From Candidatus Gastranaerophilales bacterium (lineage in GTDB: Bacteria; Cyanobacteriota; Vampirovibrionia; Gastranaerophilales; Gastranaerophilaceae): a stretch of DNA of 52,528 nt. The notes beneath the pieces were generated by a model, which was not told the origin of the DNA, ran no database searches, and saw only the letters and a list, made by a program, of their open reading frames with translations. The stretch spans positions 1 to 52,528 of the forward strand of contig CALVEI010000007.1 of NCBI GenBank assembly GCA_944326515.1, given 5' to 3'. Positions 25,441-33,130 of the stretch are shown here, piece by piece. The stretch's first letter is position 1, and each line of letters opens with the position of its first letter. Position numbers and translations under genes: made by a program.

Positions 25441-26729
25441 TTAGAAAGCTCCTTTTGTTTTTCAATTAAATAATCTGCTACATTCTTTGCACTTTGTCCT
25501 TGTTTTTGCCAAGCAATACTTTTGGCTCTTTGTATGGCAGATAAAATTTCTTCGTTTTGAGACATGTTTTTTATTATGGAAATAATATCTTTAAAATTAT
25601 CTTTTGTCAGTTCCGTGCCTATTTCTTTAATTGCTTTATAACGCCAAGGCTCTTCATCCAAATCACTCATATCATAAATTTCTTTATTCATTTCCTGATT
25701 TACGTATATGAAAGGTCTTTCAAATAAAAATGCGTAATCAAAAATTATTCCAGAAAAATCGCTGATTAAAATATCTGCCTTAGACAAAATTTCAAAATTA
25801 TCCACGTCGAAATTCCAACTTACATTTTTATTGTTTTCATATCTTTTTTGAAGACTCTCAATTATATCTGTTTCAACAATACTCGACTGAGGATGAGGAC
25901 GTATAACAATATTCCAAGAAGAATCTGCCAAAATATCTAGTAACTCTGCACCATATTTTTTTAAAATAGCATTTTCTCCCCAACTTGGGGCAACAAGAAT
26001 ATTAAAATCACCATTTTTGTTAGGAAGTGATTCTAATCGTTGACTTAACAAATCCATATAAGTACAACCTGTTACAACAAGGTCTTTTGGCGGTAAATTT
26101 CTTTTTCTTTCTATCTCTCTTATCATAGGAATCTGAAACTCTGCATCACACAATACTGCATCGTAATAATCCAAAGAGAACAATCGATAAACTAAAGAAG
26201 ATGTAACAGCATGAAATATATGACAATAATATTTTGTATATTTTGAACGTTTTAGTTGAAACACATCAAGCCCTGGTGTAGTCATAAGACAAACATCAGC
26301 TTTCAAAAAAGCTAACTTTAAATAAGCTTCAAAATTCTTGCCAATATATTCACCTTTCACATATTCATAATGACATTTAAAAAAAGGATCATCTTGCGAT
26401 GACGTATAAAAAACTAAAGGAATTTGTCTTTTTTCAAATTCGTCTAAAACCGGTTTAAATACATTAAAATATTGACGACCTTCCGAGTAAATAACGAAAG
26501 GTATCGTATTTTTGCACAAATCTTTTTGCGAGAAAAAAAGAGTCTTTAACTTTATAACTAAAGAATTGAAAAGAAAAAATAAAGTTGCACTAATACCAAC
26601 AACAACAGAAAAGAGCATACTGCCAGTTCCTGGGTCTATATAGGCCAAAGCAGGATATTGCCACACAAATAAAACAAAAACTATATAAAAACATTTTTTA
26701 AAAAAATTAAACTGACGCAACAATTGCAT
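25434..26729 (-). CDS. CDP-glycerol:glycerophosphate glycerophosphotransferase family (TagB/TagF-like)
   Basis: A 431-residue GT-B-type enzyme of the Glyphos_transf family, which uses CDP-glycerol (or CDP-ribitol) to add polyol phosphate to a lipid-linked acceptor at the inner membrane. A hydrophobic N-terminus (about 13-60) contains the peculiar YIDPGTGSML motif between two helices. The catalytic region has HIFHAVTSS (170-178, the conserved HG-like helix position), VAPSWGENAIL (246-256), RPHPQS (277-282) and LISDFSGIIFDYAF (321-334), the typical C-terminal donor-binding signature. It overlaps the methyltransferase gene by 23 nt upstream and the YidC-fusion gene by 7 nt downstream, so all four genes are translationally linked. 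Confidence 0.87.
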   Translation of the reverse strand: MQLLRQFNFFKKCFYIVFVLFVWQYPALAYIDPGTGSMLFSVVVGISATLFFLFNSLVIKLKTLFFSQKDLCKNTIPFVIYSEGRQYFNVFKPVLDEFEKRQIPLVFYTSSQDDPFFKCHYEYVKGEYIGKNFEAYLKLAFLKADVCLMTTPGLDVFQLKRSKYTKYYCHIFHAVTSSLVYRLFSLDYYDAVLCDAEFQIPMIREIERKRNLPPKDLVVTGCTYMDLLSQRLESLPNKNGDFNILVAPSWGENAILKKYGAELLDILADSSWNIVIRPHPQSSIVETDIIESLQKRYENNKNVSWNFDVDNFEILSKADILISDFSGIIFDYAFLFERPFIYVNQEMNKEIYDMSDLDEEPWRYKAIKEIGTELTKDNFKDIISIIKNMSQNEEILSAIQRAKSIAWQKQGQSAKNVADYLIEKQKELSKC

Positions 26730-27342
26730 AAAAATGTGTATTCTCCCATCTGTTACATTCTTTAGGATAAATATCTATACAATCGACAGTTTTGAAGCCA
26801 ATATTTTTCAACAAAGTTATTTCAGAATCAATATACCTGTATTGAGAATAATAATTGCACTTTAATTCCTCAGAATATCCCTCTACCGTAACATCTTCAT
26901 TTACTCCAAATTGATGTTTAATTATCAATTTTCCTTTATTGTTCAAAAATTCTTTATATTTTCTATATAAAAATACAGACTCTTCACGATTAAAATAATG
27001 AGTAACTCCAAACATAAGAATCAAATCATATTTTGAATCAGGTACAAAATCAACTATGTCAGAATTTATGACCGCAACATTAGATGCCTTTACTATAAAA
27101 TCAGAAAACTGGCTAAATTTCTCAACCGCAGTAACATGTCCAACTCTATCATAATATTTGTTCAATGTTATCCCAGTACCAGCAGCAAGATCTAAGATGG
27201 TTGTATTTTTATCAGCATATTTGAGAATAAAATCTTTATCATAATCAGAAAAATCATTTATATCTGAAACTTTTGAGGCTTTTATAGTCGGATTAGACTC
27301 TGCTTTATTTTTCCAATAAGTAAGGCTCTGCTTGTTATCCAT
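26707..27342 (-). CDS. Class I SAM-dependent methyltransferase
   Basis: A 211-residue soluble enzyme. SAM-binding motif I ILDLAAGTG lies at 49-57, an acidic loop follows (VTAVEKFSQF, 74-83), then INSDIVDF (motif II region) and YDLILMFGVTHYF (motif post-I/IV region). No target-specific domain is visible, so the substrate is unknown. Its ATG shares one base with the stop codon of the cytidylyltransferase gene (TAATG), and it overlaps the next gene by 23 nt. From the context the acceptor could be a glycerol-phosphate or lipid-linked intermediate of the same pathway; this is inference. Confidence 0.85.
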   Translation of the reverse strand: MDNKQSLTYWKNKAESNPTIKASKVSDINDFSDYDKDFILKYADKNTTILDLAAGTGITLNKYYDRVGHVTAVEKFSQFSDFIVKASNVAVINSDIVDFVPDSKYDLILMFGVTHYFNREESVFLYRKYKEFLNNKGKLIIKHQFGVNEDVTVEGYSEELKCNYYSQYRYIDSEITLLKNIGFKTVDCIDIYPKECNRWENTHFYAIVASV

Positions 27343-27779
27343 TATGCTCTTTGCCTCATATCTGAAATTTTTTGAATTATCTTGGAAGAACTAACCTCAT
27401 TTGTGTAAGGAAGATAAACAACTTTTACACCCAATTCTTTTAATTGTTTTTCCCAAACCTCATATCGTGCATCGCCATACCAGTCAGAACCAACAAAAAG
27501 AATATCAAATTTATATTTGTTATATAATTCAACTTTTTCTAAAGTATCTTCAGGAACAACTACATCACAATATTTACAGGCTTTTAAAATCTCCATTCTG
27601 TCATTTAAAGCATATATTGGTTCTCTCTTATTATTTAACATATACTCGTCAGAACACACCCCAACAATGAGAGTGTCGCAAAGTGCCCTTGCATTTCTCA
27701 ACAAATTTATATGTCCTATATGAAACAAATCAAAACAACCTAAAGTAAACCCTACAACTCTATCTATCTTATTTGACAT
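27342..27779 (-). CDS. Glycerol-3-phosphate cytidylyltransferase-like protein (TagD family)
   Basis: A 145-residue nucleotidyltransferase. It shows GCFDLFHIGH at 14-23 (the HxGH of the cytidylyltransferase superfamily), RMEILKACKYCDVVVPED, FVGSDWYGDARYE, and the C-terminal VVYLPYTNEVSSSKI, which parallels the S-T-T-K-I segment of TagD. TagD makes CDP-glycerol from CTP and glycerol-3-phosphate for teichoic acid. The longest frame begins at 27848, but the conserved domain starts just after the ATG at 27779, which has GGAAAG upstream. It heads a four-gene overlapping operon with a TagB/TagF-like enzyme. Another polyol or amino-alcohol phosphate as substrate is possible. Confidence 0.85.
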   Translation of the reverse strand: MSNKIDRVVGFTLGCFDLFHIGHINLLRNARALCDTLIVGVCSDEYMLNNKREPIYALNDRMEILKACKYCDVVVPEDTLEKVELYNKYKFDILFVGSDWYGDARYEVWEKQLKELGVKVVYLPYTNEVSSSKIIQKISDMRQRA

Positions 27780-27826
27780 AAATATTACTTTCCAAATTAA
27801 AAATAAAAACTTTGCCTTTAAAAAAA

Positions 27827-27855
27827 TTATAATAAAAACCTGAAACAAATAACAA
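27827..27855 (-). promoter_or_regulatory. Promoter of the TagD/TagF-like operon
   Basis: On the minus strand TTGTTA (27855-27850), 17 nt, then TATAAT (27832-27827). This leaves a leader of about 40 nt before the ATG at 27779 and excludes the longer frame start at 27848 from being transcribed in full. Confidence 0.6.
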
Positions 27856-28014
27856 CTTATTAACTTTTTGAAAAAATCTTACAATAGATAACTGTTAACA
27901 ACAAATTTTGACTTTTGCCCAAAATTTATTAAAAGATAATCATACAAACAGATGTGGTAATCATTAGGGCAATACTTAATAATTAGTTAGTAGAATAGTA
28001 AATTAGCGATCCCC

Positions 28015-28518
28015 ATGCCTTTTCGTTACAGACTCCAAAAAATTCTGGATTTCAGAATAAGAAAAAAAGAAGAACAGCTCCAAAATGTCCGCAACGCTCA
28101 GGCAATAGTGCTAAAAATCGAAGGACTTATTGAAAGGAATAACAAAGAAATAGCTTCAACAAGACAAAATATGCGACAAGCAGACTTTATGATGTACGAA
28201 TCATACGATACATATCTAAAACACCTTTATGTAAAAGGAGAAAGTCTTGAAGCGGATAGACAAAAAGCACAAGAGGCTCTCGACATAGAAAAAGACAAAC
28301 TAAGAGAACTTGAAAAAGCTGTAAAAGTACTTGAAAAACACAAAGAACACTGCAAAGAAGCCTATATCGAAGAAGAAAAAAAAGCAGAACTAAAACAACT
28401 TTCAGAAGTCGCAATCCAAAAATACTTTGCAAAAACAAAAGAAAAACAAGAAGAAGAACAAGAAGAACTTCTTAAAGAATTAATGAAAAACCCTCTATAC
28501 AATGAAGAAGGAACATAA
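28015..28518 (+). CDS. fliJ: Flagellar export chaperone FliJ
   Basis: A 167-residue, almost wholly alpha-helical protein that starts MPFRYRLQKILDFRIRKKEE, the FliJ N-terminal pattern (F-x-F/Y-x-L-x-x-x-L/I-x-x-R). FliJ forms a coiled-coil stalk in the FliI ATPase ring and helps FlhA use the proton motive force. Coiled-coil heptads run through residues 15-155. No Shine-Dalgarno is apparent before the ATG. It heads a three-gene unit with the FliK-like gene (5 nt gap) and a hook/rod gene (3 nt gap), about 5 kb away from fliI. Confidence 0.85.
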   Translation: MPFRYRLQKILDFRIRKKEEQLQNVRNAQAIVLKIEGLIERNNKEIASTRQNMRQADFMMYESYDTYLKHLYVKGESLEADRQKAQEALDIEKDKLRELEKAVKVLEKHKEHCKEAYIEEEKKAELKQLSEVAIQKYFAKTKEKQEEEQEELLKELMKNPLYNEEGT

Positions 28519-28523
28519 TAAAA

Positions 28524-29300
28524 ATGAATGTTACAACAAGTAATACAACAACAGCAACAAAAACAGAAACCATCCAAACCAGAGATAATGATAACGAGAT
28601 AAAATCATCATCTTCATCAAAGGATGAAAAAGTTTCTTCTTCATCAAAAACAGAAGAAAAAAAAGACGAAAAAACAGATGAAAAGAAAAACGACTTTAAA
28701 ACCGTTTTAGAAGAACAAAAAAATACAGATAAAATCCCTGCCGACCAAATGCAGCAGCAAAACAATCAAAACTTGAACATGATAAATGAACAATATGTAA
28801 ACAAGTTTGGATTTGATACCGCATCAGACCTCAAAAATATAAAATCAATGTATAACTACGATACATTTAAAATTTCTAAAGACGATGCAAAGTTTTTTGC
28901 TGACCTTGTAGAAAATAAACAATTTGCTATCCAACAAAACGGCGACAAAACTAATGTCATAAAATTTGCCGATGAAATAGGTCCAACATACAAAACCCAA
29001 GAAACCTCAAAGGTTTTAACAGATTTAATAAACAAGGCCTATAACGAACAAAAACCTGTCAGAATAAGTTTTGACAACAATGTTTCAGTCATATTAAAAA
29101 TCGACACAAAAGGAAAAGTTTCTGCAGAATTTATCCCCGGAGATAAAGCAGTAGAAATGTATCTAAGAAATAATATCGACTATTTAAAACAAAGATTTGA
29201 TGACCAAAACCTTCCTTATAATGACTTGTTCTACAGGCAATCAAATAACGGACAAAAAAATAAAGACAGACAAAATCAACAACAAGATAAAGGAGAGTAA
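28524..29300 (+). CDS. FliK-like flagellar hook-length control protein
   Basis: A 258-residue protein. The N-terminal 65 residues are Ser/Thr/Lys/Asp-rich low complexity. Residues 170-235 (RISFDNNVSVILKI, GKVSAEFIPGDKAVEMYLRN, NIDYLKQRFDDQNLPYNDLF) have the pattern of the FliK C-terminal domain, in which an L-x-L-x-P-like strand, a V-x-A/V-x-F strand and a helix with L-x-x-x-L-x-x-G/N-L follow one another. FliK is exported and switches substrate specificity when the hook is complete. At 258 aa it is short for FliK (often over 350). Its place between fliJ and a hook/rod gene supports the call. Confidence 0.65.
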   Translation: MNVTTSNTTTATKTETIQTRDNDNEIKSSSSSKDEKVSSSSKTEEKKDEKTDEKKNDFKTVLEEQKNTDKIPADQMQQQNNQNLNMINEQYVNKFGFDTASDLKNIKSMYNYDTFKISKDDAKFFADLVENKQFAIQQNGDKTNVIKFADEIGPTYKTQETSKVLTDLINKAYNEQKPVRISFDNNVSVILKIDTKGKVSAEFIPGDKAVEMYLRNNIDYLKQRFDDQNLPYNDLFYRQSNNGQKNKDRQNQQQDKGE

Positions 29301-29303
29301 TAA

Positions 29304-30140
29304 ATGAATGATTCATTCGTAAACGCTCTAAATACACAAAAATCTACAACCGACTGGATGGATGCGATTTCCGAAAACTTAACAAACATCTATACCCCAG
29401 GTTATAGAGAAACCCAAGCAACCTTTAAAACATTTTTAAACTCTGCCATTATCGACGGATTTAACAAAAATGTGGGCCAAGGTAAATCAACTCCGGGTAC
29501 ATCTAACGAAAACGTTTTCCTTGAAGGTGAAGGATACTTTACATTACGTCGTTCAGACGGACAAATTGTATATTCAAGACTTGGTGAGTTCACCTTTGAT
29601 AAGGAAGGTGTATATAAAAACCCAAGCGGATACACTGTGCAAGGCTATATTCTGAACGATAAGGGTGAAATTATGCAAGGCACAAAACCTATTGATGCTG
29701 ATATCTACGCAGAAACTGGCATCAAAGGCGGTGCAGTAAACTTGCCTACAACAAACATCAAATTGTGGATTGACCCTAATAACGGAAAATACCTAGGAAA
29801 ATATGATGAATTTGAATTCAAAGGCGACGGAATCCTATACGGTAAATCTGACGGAGGTAAAAACGTAGTACCTCTTTATAAACTTGCAATTATGAACTTC
29901 CACAACCCTGAAGGTTTATACGAAGTGAAACAAGGCGAATTCATCGAAACAGCGGAATCAGGAAGACCTGTCATAGGTAGAGGCGAAGTCAGAGGCGGCT
30001 TGTTAGAAATGTCCAACTGTGACTTTAAAGCCAATATCACATACTACCAACAGGCAAAAATGCAGCTGGATGTAGCCAACAAACTTATTTCTACAAACAA
30101 ATCACTGCTTCAAGAAGTTTTGCAGTTGATTAGTTCATAA
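29304..30140 (+). CDS. Flagellar hook/rod protein (FlgE/FlgF/FlgG family)
   Basis: A 278-residue axial protein. The N-terminal helix (residues 1-40, with MDAISENLTNIYTPGYRET in the place of the family's N-N-x-A-N-x-x-T-x-G-Y-K motif), the central EGEGYFTLRRSDGQIVYSR followed by GEFTFDKEGVYKNPSGYTVQ, and the C-terminal helix GGLLEMSNCDFKANITYYQQ to LLQEVLQLISS fit the family. Length matches FlgF/FlgG rod proteins better than FlgE. It ends the fliJ unit; SD AGGAGAG lies 7 nt before ATG. It would be exported by the flagellar type III apparatus and build the rod or hook. Which member it is cannot be settled. Confidence 0.85.
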   Translation: MNDSFVNALNTQKSTTDWMDAISENLTNIYTPGYRETQATFKTFLNSAIIDGFNKNVGQGKSTPGTSNENVFLEGEGYFTLRRSDGQIVYSRLGEFTFDKEGVYKNPSGYTVQGYILNDKGEIMQGTKPIDADIYAETGIKGGAVNLPTTNIKLWIDPNNGKYLGKYDEFEFKGDGILYGKSDGGKNVVPLYKLAIMNFHNPEGLYEVKQGEFIETAESGRPVIGRGEVRGGLLEMSNCDFKANITYYQQAKMQLDVANKLISTNKSLLQEVLQLISS

Positions 30141-30178
30141 CAGCTGTATTAATACACAAAAAATCCTAATTTATTAAC

Positions 30179-30210
30179 GCCTTTGCCGGTTGAGACTGCA
30201 GGGGCTTTTT
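30179..30210 (+). terminator. Terminator of the fliJ-fliK-flg unit
   Basis: GCCTTTGC pairs with GCAGGGGC (two G-T wobbles) over an 11-nt loop and runs into T5. It lies 38 nt after the stop codon and touches the 3' end of the convergent gene at 30209. Confidence 0.75.
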
Positions 30211-30511
30211 ATTTGCCAAAGATTTTTTCACAAACAGTATTAAATACAAGGTTAGGAAAACTTACCTTCTTTCCTTTACTAGTTAAAACTGTTGAACCAT
30301 CTTCAGCTTTGACATATACATCATATCTATTTTTTGCCGCATCTATAACTTTGTATGGGATACCTTTAGCGTCACATTTAACTGTTTTCGATGAAATATT
30401 TTGCCCTGCAATATCAAAGCGCAAAATATGTGTAATATTACCGTTTTTTGCACTTTTGTACGTTCTTAAAACTGAACCATCAGCACGGGTTATTGAATTA
30501 ATTAATGTCAT
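30209..30511 (-). CDS. Small hypothetical protein
   Basis: A 100-residue protein, not recognised. No signal peptide or membrane helix. It looks like a small beta-rich fold: SVLRTYKSAK, ITHILRFDIAG, SKTVKCDAKG, YKVIDAAKNRYDVYVKAED and STVLTSKGKKVSF alternate short strands and turns. SD AAAGG lies 9 nt before ATG, and a TAGC-A-tract element with a -10-like box lies 58 nt upstream, which supports a real, independently transcribed gene. Its 3' end overlaps the terminator of the convergent flagellar unit. Confidence 0.7.
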   Translation of the reverse strand: MTLINSITRADGSVLRTYKSAKNGNITHILRFDIAGQNISSKTVKCDAKGIPYKVIDAAKNRYDVYVKAEDGSTVLTSKGKKVSFPNLVFNTVCEKIFGK

Positions 30512-30537
30512 AATGGTAACCTTTCACTTTCGTAAAA

Positions 30538-30569
30538 AAAGTAAAACTTAAACAAATTTTTTTTTGCTA
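30538..30569 (-). promoter_or_regulatory. TAGC-A-tract promoter element, copy 3
   Basis: On the minus strand TAGCAAAAAAAAA (30569 down to 30557) is followed by TACTTT (30543-30538) starting 26 nt from its first base; the ATG at 30511 is 58 nt from the first base. The element begins 2 nt after the stop codon of the small gene at 30571. Confidence 0.55.
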
Positions 30570-30570
30570 G

Positions 30571-30732
30571 CTAATTTTGTTCATAAGAAACTGACAAAAT
30601 ATATTTTTCAGTCGTAACCTCGACAATTGCCCATCTTAGAGGGACTACATTTAACTTAACAAGCTCATCTTCTATGTATGAGCTTGTTAGGTTTTCTATT
30701 TTATTTATTTCAAACTGATCGGTTAATATCAT
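30571..30732 (-). CDS. 53-residue small protein directly downstream of glmS
   Basis: Too short for a default gene caller. The frame begins 2 nt after the glmS stop codon and reads MILTDQFEINKIENLTSS, then YIEDELVKLNVVPLRWAI, then VEVTTEKYILSVSYEQN and stop. Composition and pattern (amphipathic helix of about 20 residues, then beta-strand-like RWAIVEVTTEKYILSVSY) look like a folded small protein, not random sequence. No signal peptide or membrane helix. Spacing implies translational coupling to glmS. It carries a 12-bp hairpin inside its coding sequence (30657-30689). Function unknown; a role tied to GlmS is only positional inference. Confidence 0.6.
   Translation of the reverse strand: MILTDQFEINKIENLTSSYIEDELVKLNVVPLRWAIVEVTTEKYILSVSYEQN
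30657..30689. other. 12-bp inverted repeat inside the small gene after glmS
   Basis: TAACAAGCTCAT and ATGAGCTTGTTA pair perfectly across a 9-nt loop. It lies in the middle of a coding frame. On the minus strand no T run follows, so it is not an ordinary terminator for the glmS transcript; on the plus strand a T-rich stretch follows. Confidence 0.8.
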
Positions 30733-30734
30733 AA

Positions 30735-32582
30735 CTACTCAACAGTTACAGATTTTGCAAGGTTTCTTGGTTGGTCAACATCCTTACCCAAGAACTCTGC
30801 AATATAATATGCCAACAACTGTAAAGGTACAGATGTTATTACAGGTGATAAATACTCATCAACTGCAGGAACTTTTAAAATATATTCAAACACATCATCA
30901 AGATGCGGATCTTCTGCAGATGTAAGTGCAATCATTCTTGCATTTCTTGCTTTAGCTTCTTCAGCATTAGAAAGAACTTTTTCATAAACTACACTACCAG
31001 GCATAAGTATTGCCAGTACAGGCATAGTTTCATCTAACATTGCAATAGGCCCGTGTTTTAATTCACCTGCAGGATAACCTGTAGCATTAATGTAACTTAT
31101 TTCTTTAAGTTTTAATGCACCTTCTAACGCTGTAGGATAATTAATACCTCTTGCGATGTAAATAAAGTTTTTATATGAAGCAAAAGCTCTTGCACATTTG
31201 ATAATGCTTTCTTCGTGAGAAAGAACAGTTTCAATTTTTTGAGGCAACATCATCATTTCGTGCTTAAGTTGCTGAATTTTTTCAGAATCAAAAGACTCTT
31301 TAATCTCAGCAACGTAAAGTGCAAACAAGTATAATGCAATCAACTGAGCATTAAACGATTTTGTAGCTGCAACACTAACTTCTATACCTGCACTAACAGG
31401 AATCAAACTATGTGCTTCTCTCGCCATGATAGAGTCAGGTCTGTTTGTGATAATCAAAACATGTGACCCAACAGCTTTTGCCTGTCTGATTGCTGTAATA
31501 GTATCAGAAGTTTCACCTGATTGAGAAATACCAATAACAAGAGTATTTGCATCAGTAACAGTTTTTCTGTAGATATATTCACTTGAAGCCTCAACATCAA
31601 CAGGGATATTAGTAAATGCCTCTAAAATATACTTAGCAACCATTGCAGCGTGCAAAGAAGTACCACAAGCTATAATTTCTATTCTCTTTAAATTTTTAAT
31701 TTCTTCTTTAGTAAGTTTAACCTCATCCAAAACAATATGTTTTGTGATGTCAGGCAACTTACCAGATAAAACATTTCTAATTACATCAGGCTGTTCATGG
31801 ATTTCTTTAAGCATAAAGTGCTTGTAGCCCATTTTGCTCATTGCAACAGGTTCCCAAGGTAAGATTTCTTCTTTTTTTGCAACCTGCTTGCCTTCAATAT
31901 CAGTAATTAAAACACTTGTAGGTGTCAAAACAGCAAATTGATCATCATCAAGATAAATTACTCGCTTTGTATATTCAATAATCGCAGGGGAATCAGATGC
32001 AAGATAATTTTCGCCTTGTCCCATAGCAACAATCAATGGAGCATTTTTTCTTGTTCCAACAATCATATTAGGGTCATCTTGGTGCATAACACACAAAGCA
32101 TAAGCGCCTTTTAATCTTTTTGCCGCAGCTCTTACAGCTTTTGGCAAGTCATTTAACTTTCCGTATTCTTGTGCAATCAAGTGAGCAACTGTTTCTGTAT
32201 CTGTTTCTGATTTAAACTCACAACCTTTTTCAATCAATTCTGCTTTAAGCTCTTTATAATTTTCAACAATACCATTATGTACGATAGCAAGCTTTCCACA
32301 ATTGCAAGTATGAGGGTGAGCATTAACGGTATTCGGCAAACCATGAGTAGCCCATCTGATATGCCCAATACCTGCAGTTGTATTTGTAATTTCTTTTCTA
32401 TGTTCTTCAAGCAAATCTTTAAGATTTTGCAACTTGCCTTCTGCTTTATACACAAGAATATTACCGTTAGTATTTATTGCAACACCGGCAGAATCATATC
32501 CTCTGTACTCAAGTTTGCTTAACCCATTTGTTAAAATATCGATAATAGACTTTGGTCCAACATATCCAACAATTCCGCACAT
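30735..32582 (-). CDS. glmS: Glutamine--fructose-6-phosphate aminotransferase (isomerising)
   Basis: Makes glucosamine-6-phosphate for peptidoglycan and LPS. The 615-residue protein starts MCGIVGYVG with the catalytic Cys2 after Met removal; the glutaminase domain shows LEYRGYDSAGVA, GHIRWATHG, HNGIVENY and SETDTETVAHLI. Two SIS domains follow (about 290-430 and 460-600), with IACGTSLHAA, SQSGETSDTI, ATKSFNAQL and the C-terminal DQPRNLAKSVTVE. All key positions are present. No glmS ribozyme-like context was recognised. A GAGG lies 12 nt before ATG. The 53-residue gene follows 2 nt after its stop. Confidence 0.97.
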   Translation of the reverse strand: MCGIVGYVGPKSIIDILTNGLSKLEYRGYDSAGVAINTNGNILVYKAEGKLQNLKDLLEEHRKEITNTTAGIGHIRWATHGLPNTVNAHPHTCNCGKLAIVHNGIVENYKELKAELIEKGCEFKSETDTETVAHLIAQEYGKLNDLPKAVRAAAKRLKGAYALCVMHQDDPNMIVGTRKNAPLIVAMGQGENYLASDSPAIIEYTKRVIYLDDDQFAVLTPTSVLITDIEGKQVAKKEEILPWEPVAMSKMGYKHFMLKEIHEQPDVIRNVLSGKLPDITKHIVLDEVKLTKEEIKNLKRIEIIACGTSLHAAMVAKYILEAFTNIPVDVEASSEYIYRKTVTDANTLVIGISQSGETSDTITAIRQAKAVGSHVLIITNRPDSIMAREAHSLIPVSAGIEVSVAATKSFNAQLIALYLFALYVAEIKESFDSEKIQQLKHEMMMLPQKIETVLSHEESIIKCARAFASYKNFIYIARGINYPTALEGALKLKEISYINATGYPAGELKHGPIAMLDETMPVLAILMPGSVVYEKVLSNAEEAKARNARMIALTSAEDPHLDDVFEYILKVPAVDEYLSPVITSVPLQLLAYYIAEFLGKDVDQPRNLAKSVTVE

Positions 32583-32632
32583 AATCTATAAAATCCTCAA
32601 TTATCTCATCTGAATTATTTTAAAATTCTATT

Positions 32633-32656
32633 TCAAAAAACCCTTTTTGAAAAGGG
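32633..32656 (-). terminator. Terminator after the zinc-ribbon-like gene
   Basis: CCCTTTT / AAAAGGG hairpin with a very small loop, followed on the minus strand by T6. It lies 30 nt after the stop codon of the gene ending at 32687 and before glmS. Confidence 0.65.
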
Positions 32657-32686
32657 CATTGAAATTAATATTTTATAAAGATTTTA

Positions 32687-32872
32687 CTATCCTGCATAAA
32701 AGAATCTTGAATCGACTCCACCCTGACCTATCTTAAGTCTAACTGGCTTAAGACACTTAGGACATCTGCCGACATAAGCAGTACCTTCTTTATTTTTATA
32801 CACCCTGCCATAAACATTACAGCAAGTAAACATTATTCCTACAAAATTTTTTGTAGAAGGATTATCGTACAT
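32687..32872 (-). CDS. Small zinc-ribbon-like protein
   Basis: A 61-residue protein with two cysteine pairs, FTCCNVYG (16-20 region) and GRCPKC (35-40 region), that could bind one metal ion in a zinc ribbon. Between them lies VYKNKEGTAYVG and after them PVRLKIGQGG and a C-terminal RFFYAG. It has no signal peptide. I believe similar short proteins occur in Cyanobacteria-related and Planctomycete genomes, but this was not checked. A GGGTG 8 nt before ATG may act as SD. It lies 39 nt after another Cys-rich small gene on the same strand. Confidence 0.75.
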   Translation of the reverse strand: MYDNPSTKNFVGIMFTCCNVYGRVYKNKEGTAYVGRCPKCLKPVRLKIGQGGVDSRFFYAG

Positions 32873-32911
32873 AAAATTACACCCGTAAAATTTACGATAA
32901 TATCATATCAC

Positions 32912-33130
32912 TTATTCTGATAAAACCTGAGGAATATCAACATCAGGTTTGCCCAATACCCTAACAAGCTCCAAAACAGATGCCTTCATCTGACACTTTT
33001 GAGATGTTCCGTTGAAAAAGTCTGTATAAAAACATCCTTCGCAAACACACCCCCTTTTATAACATTCCAAAGCCGTATTAGTCCATCTTCTTACAGCTAT
33101 AGATCTTCCCATATCTCTACTTCTTAACAC
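32912..33130 (-). CDS. Small Cys-rich protein
   Basis: A 72-residue protein with a cluster of four cysteines in YKRGCVCEGCFY plus Cys in LECYKRG and SQKCQMKAS, so five or six cysteines in about 25 residues; a metal or Fe-S site is plausible. The rest is an Arg-rich start (RSIAVRRWTNTALE) and a helix (SVLELVRVLGKP). A GTG start at 33130 is preferred because GGGAGGA lies 8 nt upstream; an ATG six codons later (33112) has only weak ribosome-binding sequence. It is probably cotranscribed with the zinc-ribbon-like gene. Function unknown. Confidence 0.72.
   Translation of the reverse strand: MLRSRDMGRSIAVRRWTNTALECYKRGCVCEGCFYTDFFNGTSQKCQMKASVLELVRVLGKPDVDIPQVLSE

Noticed and set aside
30183-30551. 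122-codon plus-strand frame opposite the small gene at 30209
   Set aside because: It begins within the flagellar terminator and has no ribosome binding site, while the minus-strand gene has an SD and a promoter-like element.
32583-32632. glmS riboswitch/ribozyme in the glmS leader
   Set aside because: The space before glmS is only about 50 nt to a terminator and holds no recognisable ribozyme core.
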